The notes beneath the pieces were generated by a model. It searched no databases. It was not told where the DNA came from and saw nothing but the letters and a program-made list of their open reading frames with translations. Below, one piece after another: positions 11,185-23,120 of a DNA stretch of 64,000 nucleotides. Source of the stretch: Erythroxylum novogranatense (taxonomy: Eukaryota > Streptophyta > Magnoliopsida > Malpighiales > Erythroxylaceae); NCBI GenBank assembly GCA_029891385.1, contig CM057228.1, positions 60,085,783-60,149,782 on the forward strand. Reading direction: 5' to 3'. Within the stretch, counting starts at the first letter, position 1, and each line of letters opens with the position of its first letter. The position numbers and the translations under genes are program-made.

Positions 11185-12708
11185 TGTAGCACCCCCTTAC
11201 CATAGGATATGTATCGGGACGCCCGTAGGTCATTCCGACACACACCCTACGATAAGGGTGCGCTACGATCAATCACTAACACTCCGCATGGCATCAAAAT
11301 CATAAAGCATTAATATGAAATCCACTAATTTTTGAAACCATAAATTCTCATTTCATAACCTCAAAGCAGTAAATTTACACAATTGTTATTTTCTGTACAT
11401 GTCTCCAAAAGAAAAACAAACAAAAAGCTAGCTAGGTCATCCCTCCAAAAAGTGCCAGCTGACCAACCTGTTTGCCATGACTTCTCTTGCCAACTCAATC
11501 TACACGGCAGGAAAAGTCCCTCTGGAGCTATAAGTCTACTCTCTCGGTCCTGAAAAATAATTTGCAATTTTGGGTGAGTTTGCAAACTCAGTGACGAACC
11601 ATCATCGATGGTTTACCCAATTCATGCATATACACAGATACACCCAATTATTTCACTAAATCACATTCAGGAATACCATAGGATTTCCATATCAATTCAA
11701 AGAACCAAATTTATATGCACATGAAATGTGTATGAGACGCTTTCAATTTATTCGTTGTTGTGGTCGAGTGCTCAAAGCGTCCTAAAAGGGCGATAATCGA
11801 TGAGCCATAGGCTCTAAATCACTGTGGACTCAAGGCCCAATCACGTTGAGCTTAAAGCTCTCGTTGGCTGCTCTGGTTACAACTGCCAATTACTGATCAT
11901 GCAATTATGTATGAATGCAAATGTCCAAATAGCCAAATCTACACCATAACCGATTCCCATTTAACATATTTACATATGTCAACCCCAAGTAATCACAAGA
12001 AAATCAATTATAGCACTTCGATATCTCATTCCAAATATTTCAGACACCCATGGTCCGAAATCAATCAAAATCAAACACACATATTCCCATCCATTATCTC
12101 CACAGTTGTATAAGTGCGAAATATAACCAAATAGTAATTGAGGAACCATCTAGGTTACTCACCTAATAACTTCCGAGCTAATGCCGGGAAGTCTCTGCCA
12201 CGTCCGTGGATCTATGGTCCAACTGAGCCTCTATAGCAATTAAAATAGGTAAACATTACTAACTGTATAGTTAGAATGACCAACAATGCACATGAAATAA
12301 TTAAAACGTGTATAATGCATGTTCATGGCATTTCCGGCCCTAATCTCATTTTTTCCCTCAGAAAAATCCGTCTAAAAATTAGAAAACCATTGGCGCTGAC
12401 GGTGCGCAATTCGGACCTCTATAGGTCCCCAATTAAACAAAACAGTGATTAAAGGCTCCGTTACCCGAGGCCACGTCAATTTCTCATCCGAAAATTCCCA
12501 ATTTCTCATAAAATGAAATTCAATATTATACGAATCCGATGCCTCAAGAATCAGGTCAATCGGACGTCGGACGGAATAGAAATTGACAAAAGAAGCAAGA
12601 AATACCAATTAACAAATTAACAAAACATAAAATAAAATAATAATACAAAAAAATAAGGATCAGCCTGACTAGGGCGAGACGTCGCCCTAGCGGGGCTGAC
12701 TCATCCAG
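11185..12708 (-). repeat. Gypsy 5' LTR, truncated at a recombination junction
   Basis: It aligns with 2486 to about 4018 of the left LTR, with scattered substitutions and indels. It stops after the first hairpin of the GC-rich cluster (gactcatccag) and fuses to host sequence agatttgtacatg. About 2.5 kb of LTR is missing, including what would be the element's 5' U3 region, so this copy lacks its normal promoter. Confidence 0.88.
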
Positions 12709-12728
12709 ATTTGTACATGAAAGGCTCC

Positions 12729-14635
12729 TTTTTTTTTCCGAAAATTAAATGATTTCATTATATAAAAATATATATAATCTAGAATACAAAAAGTCGAGAG
12801 TAATCCAAAAGATCTGAATTACAGGTAATTTTGATTCCTAGTAACCATCTATAATGCTCTAAGTAGTCCGTAAAAGTATTTTGTAGGCTTTTATACTGAA
12901 CTTTCTTGATTTGTCTACTAGTCACTGAATTTCATCTTGCTCGTCTTCCTGACCTCTAGGCAACTCTTTCATTATGAAATTGGCCCTTTAATTATTATGG
13001 AAGGGTCATATCTAATGGTTATTACTAATTAACATATTTACTTTAGTTTCTAGATACACCACCAATTTTAAGGGTTGTACCATCTCCACCTTATATAGGG
13101 GACCTTTATAATGCCAATTATCATATGAAAAAAATATGCTCTCTCTATTTCCAATCTTATGAAACACCTAATTTTGCATCTATTGTCTTATCTCTAGAAT
13201 TTCCTTTAGGATACTTGACATGTCTTGCCTTCGCTCCAAGATTAAAATACTCTTATGCTTTATGAATACATTGTGTATCTATTTCACTCATAAATCCTCC
13301 TTTTTATAGCACAACCACCACAAATTTTACTCCTTGCTCACCCTATGTATCATACTTGTAGAATGGATGCCTAAACCTCCCTGTTGCTTAGGTCTGTAAA
13401 TTTTATTCCAACTAATCTTCGCTTTGCTTCTACCTTGGTTTGAGCCATTTCACAAGAATTCTCCAAGCCTCCTGACTATTTCCTTGAGGATGTTTTTTGA
13501 GATGGATAAATGATTGATCCAATAAGTGATAAGATTGCTCAATGTTATCTGAATTAGCTTTAGCCTGCCTCTATAGCTAAGGAACCAATTACTCCATTGG
13601 TTGATTCTTCCATGAATTAAATCCAACAATGGTTTGCAGTCCACAACACCAATTCTTCTTTGAGAAATTGGTACCCCTAAATATTTAAAAGTTAGACTTT
13701 CTTGTGTTAATTCCATCTCTATAGCTGTAGAAGCTACCTCTCTATTTGAGTTGCAAGATAAATAGAAACATCTCTTCTAAAAGTCATATCTTAGACTTGA
13801 GATCTCTTGAAACTCCTTCATTATTTGAAAGAGTAGATTTATTGAATTTTTCTCAACTTTGACAACAAGAGAAGCTCATCTGCAAAACCTAAACGTGTGA
13901 GCTTCATACCTTTACATCTTCCATGGAATTGGAAATAAGAGTGCCTCTGGATGTTGTTCGCAAGGAGAGCTGACAACTAACAAATAAAGGGATATTGGAT
14001 GCCCTTGCCTCAAGCCCCTCTTTTCTTTGACCAATTCTGTAGGTTCCTCATTTACCAGGATTGTCATAGAAGTAGTAGTAACACATTCCTCTACCCATTC
14101 TCTAAACAAGGGAGGGTAACCTACTGCTTCCAATATAGTACAGAGAAAGCTCCAATTGATTGAGTCATAGGCCTTTACAAGGTCCATCTTTATAGTGCAA
14201 TTTCACATTCTCCTCTTGGAATTATATCCCTCTAATAATTCCTGATATTGTTGAATGTTTGTTCCCACTGATCTCCCCTTAATGAATGCATTTTGTCCTG
14301 GGTTGATTAACTTTCCCAGGTTCACTTTGTCTATTTGTCAGGATCTTCGTGATGGTTTTGTAAAGAAAGTTATAACAAGTTATTGCTCTGAATTGTTCCA
14401 TCTTCTATGCATTACTCTATTTGGGTATAAGGCAAACAAACTTTTTTATTCCGTTCCTTGAGGATTGTTCCTTTCTTATAGAACTCATCCACTGCTGCTA
14501 CCACTTCTTCTCCTACAATACCCCAATGCTTTTAAAGAATCTCTCATTATATCCATCCGGTCTAAGGTCTTTGTCAGGGTTTATTAAAAAAATAGCGTTA
14601 TTTATTTCTTCCCTTTATTTCTCTAACCAAAGCCA
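12729..14635 (-). mobile_element. LINE fragment of S0 (3' UTR plus RT pieces)
   Basis: A minus-strand LINE with a poly(A) tail (T-tract at 12729). RT pieces include MDLVKAYDSINWSFL (around 14187), EKRGLRQGHPIS and a thumb-side YLGVPISQRR motif (around 13680). Stops and frameshifts separate these segments. The 5' part is missing because the block joins m at 14635. Confidence 0.85.
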
Positions 14636-14843
14636 ATCCCGCAAGACCCTTGTATGTGCAAACGTTTGCTCCTATTGGCACAACACGCTGCAAGTTAACA
14701 AACAATAGCGAGACAATTTTAGATCTAACAATGAAAATATGGCATGGAGAGTTTACAAAAGCTTTCATTAGAAAACATAAAATGCAAAAGAAGAGAAAAT
14801 TTTGCAGAAATAATTGATTTCTATAAAACCATGAAATATGAAA

Positions 14844-16583
14844 TTAGTGTTGGTCGTGAAGTTACATTCCTAATATTTTCCCACATAGTTCGCCTTCGGA
14901 TAATTGTCTACAAAATATTTTTCAAATCTTGCATCTGAACATGCAAGGATAGTGCTCAACGACAACATGGGTTTCTTTGCTGACTCTGTCTCTTAGCCAC
15001 ACATACAATTTAAATCTTTTTGATCCTTGCTAGATCATAGCATAAATATCTTGGGAATGCCACCACCGATTGCGGTGGGTAGCCTAAGCAATTTGTTAGC
15101 CAATCAATCTTTGTTTCAATTACATCTTTGCTCGGTTAAGCACCATTGGGGCATGCTTAATAATGCTTGAAACAACATGGCGGTCAAACCAGCTTGCACA
15201 AGGCGGTCAAATCTCTCCCTGAATCGGTCCCCTCGCTTGAAACTTTTTACGGGCTATCATCATTTCTTGAATTTTCAACATAACCAAGTTTCAATAAGAA
15301 TGTTGTTTTCTCCGCTTGTTTGGTTAGAAGGTGTGAAGCTATTTCACTGCTTTTGACTCTTAATTTCGAAGCCAAGTGAACAACTTCTCCGGATCTTCTC
15401 TTATGATCTCGCATAAGCTTTCCTTGCTGATTTTAACTCTCGCAAAACAGTTTTAGGTCCCTTCAGAGAACATGAACACAAGAGTTCCATATTTGTGGCT
15501 ACCATGTTTCTAGTGTCTTCGCTCCCATTCCAATGTCGAACAAGAAACCTCTGACCGAAAAAGATTCTTGGTACATTTAATGACAAGATTTGCGGATTTT
15601 GTATAATTAACGAATGAATCTCATTCATTTTGAGACCCAATTTGTGTAACCGCCCAAACAACGAGTACACCATTTTTTGAACCTTCAAACACCAATTCAG
15701 ATTTGTTTGAAAGAAGTTGTTTAACCGCTCGTCTTATAGCCCACTTTCTCGAGAAAATCCATGGTGTCAAGCAATCTTCTCCAATTATAAGAGTCATCAT
15801 CGACAAATACCCACCAATCCACTCTTTTCCGGTCCTAAACCACTTAATTTTTCCATAACCTTAACGAATGCATCGTCTACACCGCCAACCAAAAGGGTTG
15901 GGCAACAACTAACAAGCTTAATAGCTGTTGATTTACTTAGACTCGGGTTTTCATAATCTTGAAGTTTCAAAGACAATGACCCGTAGTCATAGCTAAAAAT
16001 CTCTCTTGCCTCCTTATACATCTTTCCCATCCTACCACGAGGAATCCCATAATTGCACAGTACATTAAAGTTTTCAAGCAAGAGATGATCATCACTCAAG
16101 AACATCAAATCTTTGAGGAAGAAGTGAAGAATACTCGGAAGGGCTCAAACCTAAACTCTCGAGAAACGGCTCAAACTTCGTTGATGGGATTATAACGGAG
16201 GAACTTAGCCAATGATTTCTCGCTATCTATCTTAGAAAGCAACATTTGTAAGAAATTAGGCGAATTCTTGCTAATATGCTCTGTATCAAAAAAGCGTAAC
16301 TCCGGTGCTATGCAAGTAATCAAAAGTGCTTCTTGAGCCTCATTTCTAGCAAATCGAGTGACACGAAGACCAATAAGAGAACTATGCGACCGAGTTGAGC
16401 GAGCGGTGAATCATGGGAGTATAGGTAAGCCAGTCTATGAGCCCGAATTTTATGAGAAGCGAATGATGGATTCTTTGCGGTGCGGTGCTTTTCATCTAAA
16501 ATGAGCAGGAACGAGAAAGCGATCGACTGCATAATCATTCCACAAGATTTAGAAATCCTCATACGGGTTATGGGAAATACCAT
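14844..16583 (-). pseudogene. mTERF-family gene copy m0, frameshifted
   Basis: A minus-strand gene of about 1.74 kb. It starts at 16583 (MVFPIT...) and would stop at the tta at 14844. Recognisable segments include IPRGRMGKMYKEAREIFSYD, LKLQDYENPSLSKSTAIKL and CCPTLLVGGVDDAFVK, the last two being typical mTERF helical repeats (around 15950). Related proteins bind organellar nucleic acids and act in mitochondrial or plastid expression. Frames change several times. Many changes relative to copies m1 and m3 fall at CAG/CTG sites, so true pseudogene status is uncertain. Confidence 0.8.
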
Positions 16584-18132
16584 GTCAAAGACAGAAAAAC
16601 GAACAAATTGGGAAGTAGAACACGAACAGGAATCCGAGAAGCAGAGAATGATAGAGTTGAAACTCGCATGTAGACCCTAATATATTACGTTGCGGAAAAT
16701 CACAAACCGTCGTGTTGAATTTCAGTGATAGTTTCTTCAACTTGGGAGATTGAAGAGAAGAAGAATATGTCCATAGACACGAAGTGACAAACACAACTTG
16801 TGAACATTGGAAATGCTCACTTGACCCCTTGATAAGATGAAAGACACAGGGGCTAGGGGTTTACAGCTACGAGAGGAAGGACACGAACCAATAGTTTTGG
16901 GAAAAAGACAAAAAGTACACAAATACGATGATAATTTATAAAATTTATAAATATATTAAAAATTGTAACAATAATTTTTAAAATGCTTTTCTTTTATAAT
17001 AAGCTTTTAAACATGTTTAAATGAATTTTAAATAAACTTGAATTAATTTATTATCGGTTTATTAATATATTTTATTAATTTATATTTATATTTAGTAGTT
17101 TTAAGAAATTAAATGAATTGATTGAAAAGAAGACAGTAGTGCAAGCTTTAAGCCATCAAATACAAAATTTGGCAGCTACTATTATTTTATTTAGTTAATT
17201 GAATATGCACTATGAGTATTTGTTAATAAGAAAATTCAATTTTAGATGAGTGGAACAATAAAATGTAAGAAGTTCAATTAATTCAAACCTACTGCTGTAT
17301 AATTACATCAATAATTACCAAAATCTCATTAATCTCAAAAAGATATTCATGAGTCAAAAATTATATATACAAACATAATCTTCCTAATCTATAATATTCA
17401 AAAGTATATACAATAAATAGTTATATTCAATTTGATTTCCGACTCTATTCAAACTTAACACTATTAATCATGGGCATTGGAGTTATTGATAATCTCTTTA
17501 TCCCCTAAAAAAATATAACAGCAAGAGATAAGCCACCTACTCAATAAGGATAAATTGACTGTACCTTTAAAATCAAATAAGTCAGCATATGTTAAAAATA
17601 GTCAAATGATAAAATATACATATAATCATAAAATATACGAGCAATGTTTAAAAACATTTATTAAATATCAAGAATTTTATTATTATTAATTATTAACATT
17701 TATGTTTTACCTCCCTATTAACTAAATTAACTAGATCTTGCTTAACTTAATAGGCTTATATTTAATGGTTTGTCTACTCATCTTTACTCATTATAATTAC
17801 TCACTAAGTGCAAATGTAATTAGATGTGTAAATATTAGCAAAAGGTACCTTAATCCCTCAATATAATTTGGTACCCTCAAACCTCAAACCTTAATCCCTC
17901 AATACAATTCTATAGATGACTATGAAAAATAAGCTCCAATAGTTGACAAAATCTCCAAATACTTGCAAATCCCTAATTGGTGCACTTTATGTTAAAAAAA
18001 TTGACGGGAACATGTAGCATCTATTCTTTCAATATGAATTCACCAATGCAAGTTGGAACTCACTTTTAATCTATGTCACATCCTGATGCTCCAAATAGCT
18101 AGAATATAATTGTAGATTATTGTACTATGATT
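16584..18132. other. AT-rich spacer upstream of mTERF in m0
   Basis: Positions 16584-16920 are probably the mTERF 5' leader and promoter side, moderately GC-balanced. From 16925 to about 18060 the sequence is strongly AT-rich and I recognise no gene. The same spacer is at 24870-26431 (m1), 33221-34753 (m2), 42427-43979 (m3) and 50699-52232 (m4). Confidence 0.6.
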
Positions 18133-18393
18133 TGGTTAACAAACAAAACTAAGAGATGGTGCTTTTGTGTTATCTTGTCATTTATTATGGTAGCTGTTTG
18201 AGATGAAAGAAATAAAAGAGTATTCCATGATATAGAGAAGTGTAAGGAGATTTTCCACAGAGAACTCATGTAGAAAATCAAACTACATATCAACCTAGTC
18301 AAGGATAGGTTTGATAATATGAACTACGCTAATAGTTTATGGAAGCAGTACATTTATAACTCTTTGAAGGGTGATAGTGTTTTCAATATGTAA
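18133..18393 (+). pseudogene. LINE C-terminal tail remnant
   Basis: One plus-strand frame stays readable for about 86 codons ending in TAA, interrupted only by TGA and TAG. It carries RWCF, DERNKRVFHD and ANSLWKQYIYNSLKG. The DERNKRVF segment resembles the IWKERN-type stretch in LINE zinc-binding tails. Both internal stops could come from TGG tryptophan codons. The same remnant is at 26432-26692, 34754-35014, 43980-44240 and 52233-52493. Confidence 0.4.
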
Positions 18394-18407
18394 CTTAGCA
18401 TTGTAAC

Positions 18408-19242
18408 TGTAACATCTCATTACCCATGTCAAGGTTAGAATTGTGAATTATGAGAAAGCATTGAGAAATTAGGAAAACGACGTCTGCATAAGTTAAATAT
18501 GTCACGTACATTTTTGCACATTCATATGATTGTACTTACATTTATTAACATTTTCTAGGTATAGTTGAGTTATTAAATATGATTAAAATGTGATTTGGCA
18601 ATGTTGGTTTATTTGGATATTTTGAATTTTGGTGAATTTAAAAAATATTGATTTTTGGCCAATTATAGAGAGACACATGGTAACATATATATGTGACAAA
18701 TGGCTGTGATGTATTGTGACAAATGGGTTATATTTATGGTGATAAGTGGCTGTTGGGTTGTATGACAGATGTAATACATGCAAATACCCACGAAGTTGGT
18801 TATGAGAAAAGAATTACTGTAGCTTTTGATCACCGAAAGTATTCTTTAATTTGTGTTTCTATCCCTCACTGAATATTGAATTGTTCTTGTTGGTTGTCTT
18901 TGTAACTGAATCAAGTAAGTAACTTGATGATGTTTTTATGATGTAAAAATATACATGCATACATGGGTTTGAGAATTGAGGTTTTGGTATTGAATAATTT
19001 TGAAGATGAATTTGAGAATTAGGAATTGTTTAACACTGTATTGAATGGATTCTAGATTGGGGAAATATGAAAATTTATGTAAAGCTGATGAAGAAATATG
19101 TATTTCTGTTATGGTTTAAAAGATTACGTAATTGGTGAGGTACTGTTCATGCGTGAAAAATTTATGAAGTATTAACTGAGGTAAATTTGATTGAGTTTGG
19201 ATTTAAGGAAAAAGTTCAAGTTATGTAGTGTTAAGGGAAAAG
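18408..19242 (+). mobile_element. Possible truncated LTR of another gypsy family
   Basis: The segment begins tgtaacatctcattaccc, resembling the TGTAACATCCC start of many plant gypsy LTRs. It then runs as non-coding AT-rich sequence to the S1 junction. No partner LTR, PBS or coding region is seen, so the call is weak. Equivalent segments start at 26707, 35030, 44255 and 52508. Confidence 0.3.
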
Positions 19243-19604
19243 TTTCTTGATTAACTATTTGGGTAATTTATATTACTTCCTCTTTATTCCAACTTCATCA
19301 AATGAAACTTTACAAGGTTGTGGCAGGTTCTCATGCATTAAGTAATTGTATCCTGTCTGTTAAATGTTTTCTTCAACAAAAAACCATGTTCTGTGTGTTG
19401 GATAACTAGTAACCACGTGTTATTGAGTGCCAAGTATGGTCTTCCCGAATAGTGACTGTTTAGATGTTTGATTAGGAAAAATCTTGGATCATTTCGTTGC
19501 TGAATTCTGCAATAGACTTCATGACTTCGGCTTTTACTGCAGTATCAGTATCTCTGTTTCTCTACTTTCTATGTACTGAAAGCCCTATGTTTTATTTTCT
19601 TTAG

Positions 19605-20883
19605 GCCTCATTTGAGCGAGCAAAAAAGTGGGTTCAAGAACTTCAGGCACAAGGTACTTTAATTATTGAATATAACTAAGTCTAGGTTTCAAGGGCTTAT
19701 TAGGTGAGAGATGCAAAAATGCCACAACATGACCATTGCAACAGCTCTATTTCAATTATTGGCTGTTGCAATGGTCATGTTATGGCATTTTTGCATGTCT
19801 CGCCTAATAAGCCATTGTTTGAGTCTGGAATTGGCACCTCCTTCCTTGAGAATTCTTTTAGCTATTCACATCCATTTTCTGACTTCTGTGTATCATAATA
19901 CTACCAATTCTCGCTAACATTTTCTCCGTGTCATTCAACAAGGAAATCCAAATATGGTTATGGCACTCGCTGGGAACAAAGCTGACTTGGTAGATGCAAG
20001 AAAAGTAACTGCTGAGGCAAGTATCTTTTGTTTTTCCACCATGCTACTTGCTAGTTGAATAAAATCTTTGAGCTAAGACAGTAGCAAAATATCAAATATG
20101 TTATCTTTTGTGTAGTCAGTTTTCTGTGATGTAAGAGGGGTAGACTCCTGTTAAAGTTGCCATATGGTTATTAGATACGACATTTTCCATTGTGTTCCTT
20201 CCAAAAGCTTTGATATGTTTATAATGAGTAAAGTTGCACTTGTGAAATGGGTGACTAAATGAAAACATACAAGATGAAGCAATTTGTATCTACAATCCTA
20301 ATGATGTTTAAAAACATGGATTTACCTTCAGTGCTTATAGGAGAATCAATACAGTTAACGGAGGAGTTGATTTGTGCTTATGATATGACATTTACTAATA
20401 TGGCTGCATTCTATTCATTCCTTCGTAGTCAATGCTGTATGTCTGAAACCCACAGAGTTGCCAGGATGAGGAACCACAACCCCCAATAAGCAATAGGTGA
20501 GCGCCAGAAAAATTGTATTGATCATGTTTGCTAATTCTTACAGGAAGCTCAAGTATATGCTCAGGAGAATGGCCTTTTCTTTATGGAAACGTCAGCGAAA
20601 ACTGCAGCCAATGTGAATGACATTTTCTTTGAAGTAGGTTTGTAATTGTGTCAGATGAGAGTTCATTTACAAAGACTATATATACTGAAAGTTTAGTCTT
20701 TCAAGACGTTCATCCATTTGGTGAGATCTGTTCTACAGATATTTACACTCCCAATAATATCTTTCTTTTTATTTGGACACAGCAAAACGACTGCCTCGAG
20801 TGCAACCAGCATAGAATTCATCGGGCATGGTTCTTATGGATAGACCTGTAGAAAGGACAGCGGCTGCATCTTGTTGCTCCTAA
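19605..20883 (+). pseudogene. RABF2: 5'-truncated RABF2 copy, unit 1
   Basis: Exons at 19605-19653, 19943-20016, 20544-20637 and 20783-20883 keep the same splice sites and one open frame to TAA, including the GC donor. One change from S0 is visible: ATA to GTA, so Ile becomes Val before the last intron. The exons for the P-loop and switch regions are absent because block m lies immediately upstream. It cannot encode a complete GTPase unless spliced to another transcript. Confidence 0.88.
19691..19816. repeat. Short form of the intronic inverted repeat
   Basis: Arms of about 54 bp flank an 18-base loop (ctctatttcaattattgg). It matches the outer arms of the S0 repeat at 791-966 but lacks most of the centre. 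Equivalents are at 28064-28199, 36292-37384 (split by the TRIM), 45538-45663 and 53768-53891. Confidence 0.88.
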
Positions 20884-21011
20884 ATAGTCATTTTGTTGCC
20901 GCTTGGCTGTATCTTAAATAGTTCTTTGTGATGGGCACTAGAATTTTAAGTATTTGGTTTGCCCAAGTTTCTGTATGAAACTCAAATCAAGATTTGTACA
21001 TGAAAGGCTCC

Positions 21012-22911
21012 TTTTTTTTTCCGAAAATTAAATGATTTCATTATATAAAAATATATATAATCTAGAATACAAAAAGTCGAGAGTAATCCAAAAGATCTGA
21101 ATTACAGGTAATTTTGATTCCTAGTAACCATCTACAATGCTCTAAGTAGTCTGTAAAAGTATTTTGTAGGCTTTTATACTGAACTTTCTTGATTTGTCTA
21201 CTAGTCACTGAATTTCATCTTGCTCGTCTTCCTGACCTCTAGGCAACTCTTTCATTATGAAATTGGCCCTTTAATTATTATGGAAGGGTCATATCTAATG
21301 GTTATTACTAATTAACATATTTACTTTAGTTTCTAGATACACCACCAATTTTAAGGGTTGTACCATCTCCACCTTATATAGGGGACCTTTATAATGCCAA
21401 TTATCATATGAAAAAAATATGCTCTCTCTATTTCCAATCTTATGAAACACCTAATTTTGCATCTATTGTCTTATCTCTAGAATTTCCTTTAGGATACTTG
21501 ACATGTCTTGCCTTCGCTCCAAGATTAAAATACTCTTATGCTTTATGAATACATTGTGTATCTATTTCACTCATAAATCCTCCTTTTTATAGCACAACCA
21601 CCACAAATTTTACTCCTTGCTCACCCTATGTATCATCCTTGTAGAATGGATGCCTAAACCTCCCTGTTGCTTAGGTCTGTAAATTTTATTCCAACTAATC
21701 TTCGCTTTGCTTCTACCTTGGTTTGAGCCATTTCACAAGAATTTTCCAAGCCTCCTGACTATTTCCTTGAGGATGTTTTTTGAGATGGATAAATGATTGA
21801 TCCAATAAGTGATAAGATTGCTCAATGTTATCTGAATTAGCTTTAGCCTGCCTCTATAGCTAAGGAACCAATTACTCCATTGGTTGATTCTTCCATGAAT
21901 TAAATCCAACAATGGTTTGCGATCCACAACACCAATTCTTCTTTGAGAAATTGGTACCCTAAATATTTAAAAGTTAGACTTTCTTGTGTTAATTCCATCT
22001 CTATACTGTAGAAGCTACCTCTATTTGAGTTGCAAGATAAATAGAAACATCTCTTCTAAAAGTCATATCTTAGACTTGAGATCTCTTGAAACTCCTTCAT
22101 TATTTGAAAGAGTAGATTTATTGAATTTTCTCAACTTTGACAACAAGAGAAGCTCATCTGCAAAACCTAAGCGTGTGAGCTTCATACCTTTACATCTTCC
22201 ATGGAATTGGAAATAAGAGTGGCTCTGGATGTTGTTCGCAAGGAGAGGCGACAACTAACAAATAAAGGGATATTGGATGCCCTTGCCTCAAGCCCTCTTT
22301 TCTTTGACCAATTTCAGAGGTTCCTCATTTACCAGATTGTCATAGAAGTAGTAGTAACACATTCCTCTACCCATTCTCTAAACAAGGGAGGGTAACCTAC
22401 TGCTTCCAATATAGTACAGAGAAAGCTCCAATTGATTGAGTCATAGGCCTTTACAAGGTCCATCTTTATAGTGCAATTTCACATTCTCCTCTTGGAATTA
22501 TATCCCTCTAATAATTCCTGATATTGTTGAATGTTTGTTCCCACTGATCTCCCCTTAATGAATGCATTTTGTCCTGGGTTGATTAACTTTCCCAGGTTCA
22601 CTTTGTCTATTTGTCAGGATCTTCGTGATGGTTTTGTAAAGAAAGTTATAACAAGTTATTGCTCTGAATTGTTCCATCTTCCATGCATTACTCTATTTGG
22701 GTATAAGGCAAACAAACTTTTTTATTCCGTTCCTTGAGGATTGTTCCTTTCTTATAGAACTCATCCACTGCTGCTACCACTTCTTCTCCTACAATACCCC
22801 AATGCTTTTAAAGAATCTCTCATTATATCCATCCGGTCTAAGGTCTTTGTCAGGGTTTATTAAAAAAATAGCGTTATTTATTTCTTCCCTTTATTTCTCT
22901 AACCAAAGCCA
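21012..22911 (-). mobile_element. LINE fragment, S1
   Basis: The same minus-strand LINE 3' part as in S0, without the gypsy element. The RT catalytic motif, usually F/YADD, reads GFADELLLL (around 22180), so the second aspartate is replaced by glutamate. Other frames carry WSNWFLSYRGRLKLIQ. It is non-functional. Confidence 0.85.
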
Positions 22912-23120
22912 ATCCCGCAAGACCCTTGTATGTGCAAACGTTTGCTCCTATTGGCACAACACGCTGCAAGTTAACAAACAATAGCAGACAATTTTAGATC
23001 TAACAACAGAAAATATGGCATGGAGAGTTTACAAAAGCTTTCATTAGAAAAACATAAAATGCAAAAGAAGAGAAAATTTTGCAGAAATAATTGATTTCTA
23101 TAAAACCATGAAATATGAAA

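Larger units (their letters stand above)
2486..12708 (-). mobile_element. Ty3/gypsy LTR retrotransposon (chromovirus-like), degenerate
   Basis: The element reads on the minus strand: right LTR, primer-binding site, gag, protease, RT, RNase H, integrase, chromodomain-like tail, polypurine tract, left LTR. The integrase-last order and the C-terminal chromodomain place it with Ty3/gypsy chromoviruses. The coding region is broken by several frameshifts and the integrase catalytic region is damaged. The right LTR is truncated by about 2.5 kb. No simple target-site duplication is present, because the right junction is a secondary recombination product. It occurs only in unit 0. Confidence 0.92.
353..14635. 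repeat. Array block S0 (interrupted by a gypsy element)
   Basis: First of six S copies. It holds four 3' RABF2 exons, an intronic inverted repeat, the RABF2 3' end and an antisense LINE fragment. A 10.2-kb gypsy element splits it at 2486. After that element the host sequence restarts about 270 bp upstream of the insertion point, so 2213-2485 and about 12707-12985 are two versions of the same stretch. It ends at accaaagcca, where all S copies except S5 switch to block m. Confidence 0.85.
14636..19242. repeat. Array block m0
   Basis: First of five m copies (4.6-4.7 kb each). It begins right after accaaagcca with atcccgcaag and ends where ttcttgattaac of S1 begins. It contains the mTERF gene on the minus strand, an AT-rich spacer, a LINE-tail remnant and an LTR-like end. 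It has no counterpart in U or V. Confidence 0.88.
19243..22911. repeat. Array block S1
   Basis: A 3.67-kb S copy with no private insertion. Its left junction (aagtttcttgatt) joins block m directly to the RABF2 intron. Its right junction at accaaagcca joins the LINE to m1. It lacks a 68-bp intron segment present in S0 (1512-1579). Confidence 0.92.

Noticed and set aside
2486..12708. Endogenous pararetrovirus
   Set aside because: Clear LTRs, an integrase domain and a chromodomain-like tail are present, and no movement-protein region is seen. It is a Ty3/gypsy element.
14255..14708. Plus-strand open frames in the LINE blocks (repeated in each unit)
   Set aside because: They are antisense to LINE RT coding sequence. 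Conservation between units is explained by the repeat.
15717..16680. Plus-strand open frames across the mTERF copies (also near 23912, 32278, 41154 and 49840)
   Set aside because: They lie opposite the recognisable mTERF protein and have no family resemblance of their own; they are shadow frames.
18117..18302. Identical minus-strand 61-codon frame in all five m blocks
   Set aside because: It is antisense to the plus-strand LINE-tail frame and looks like a shadow.
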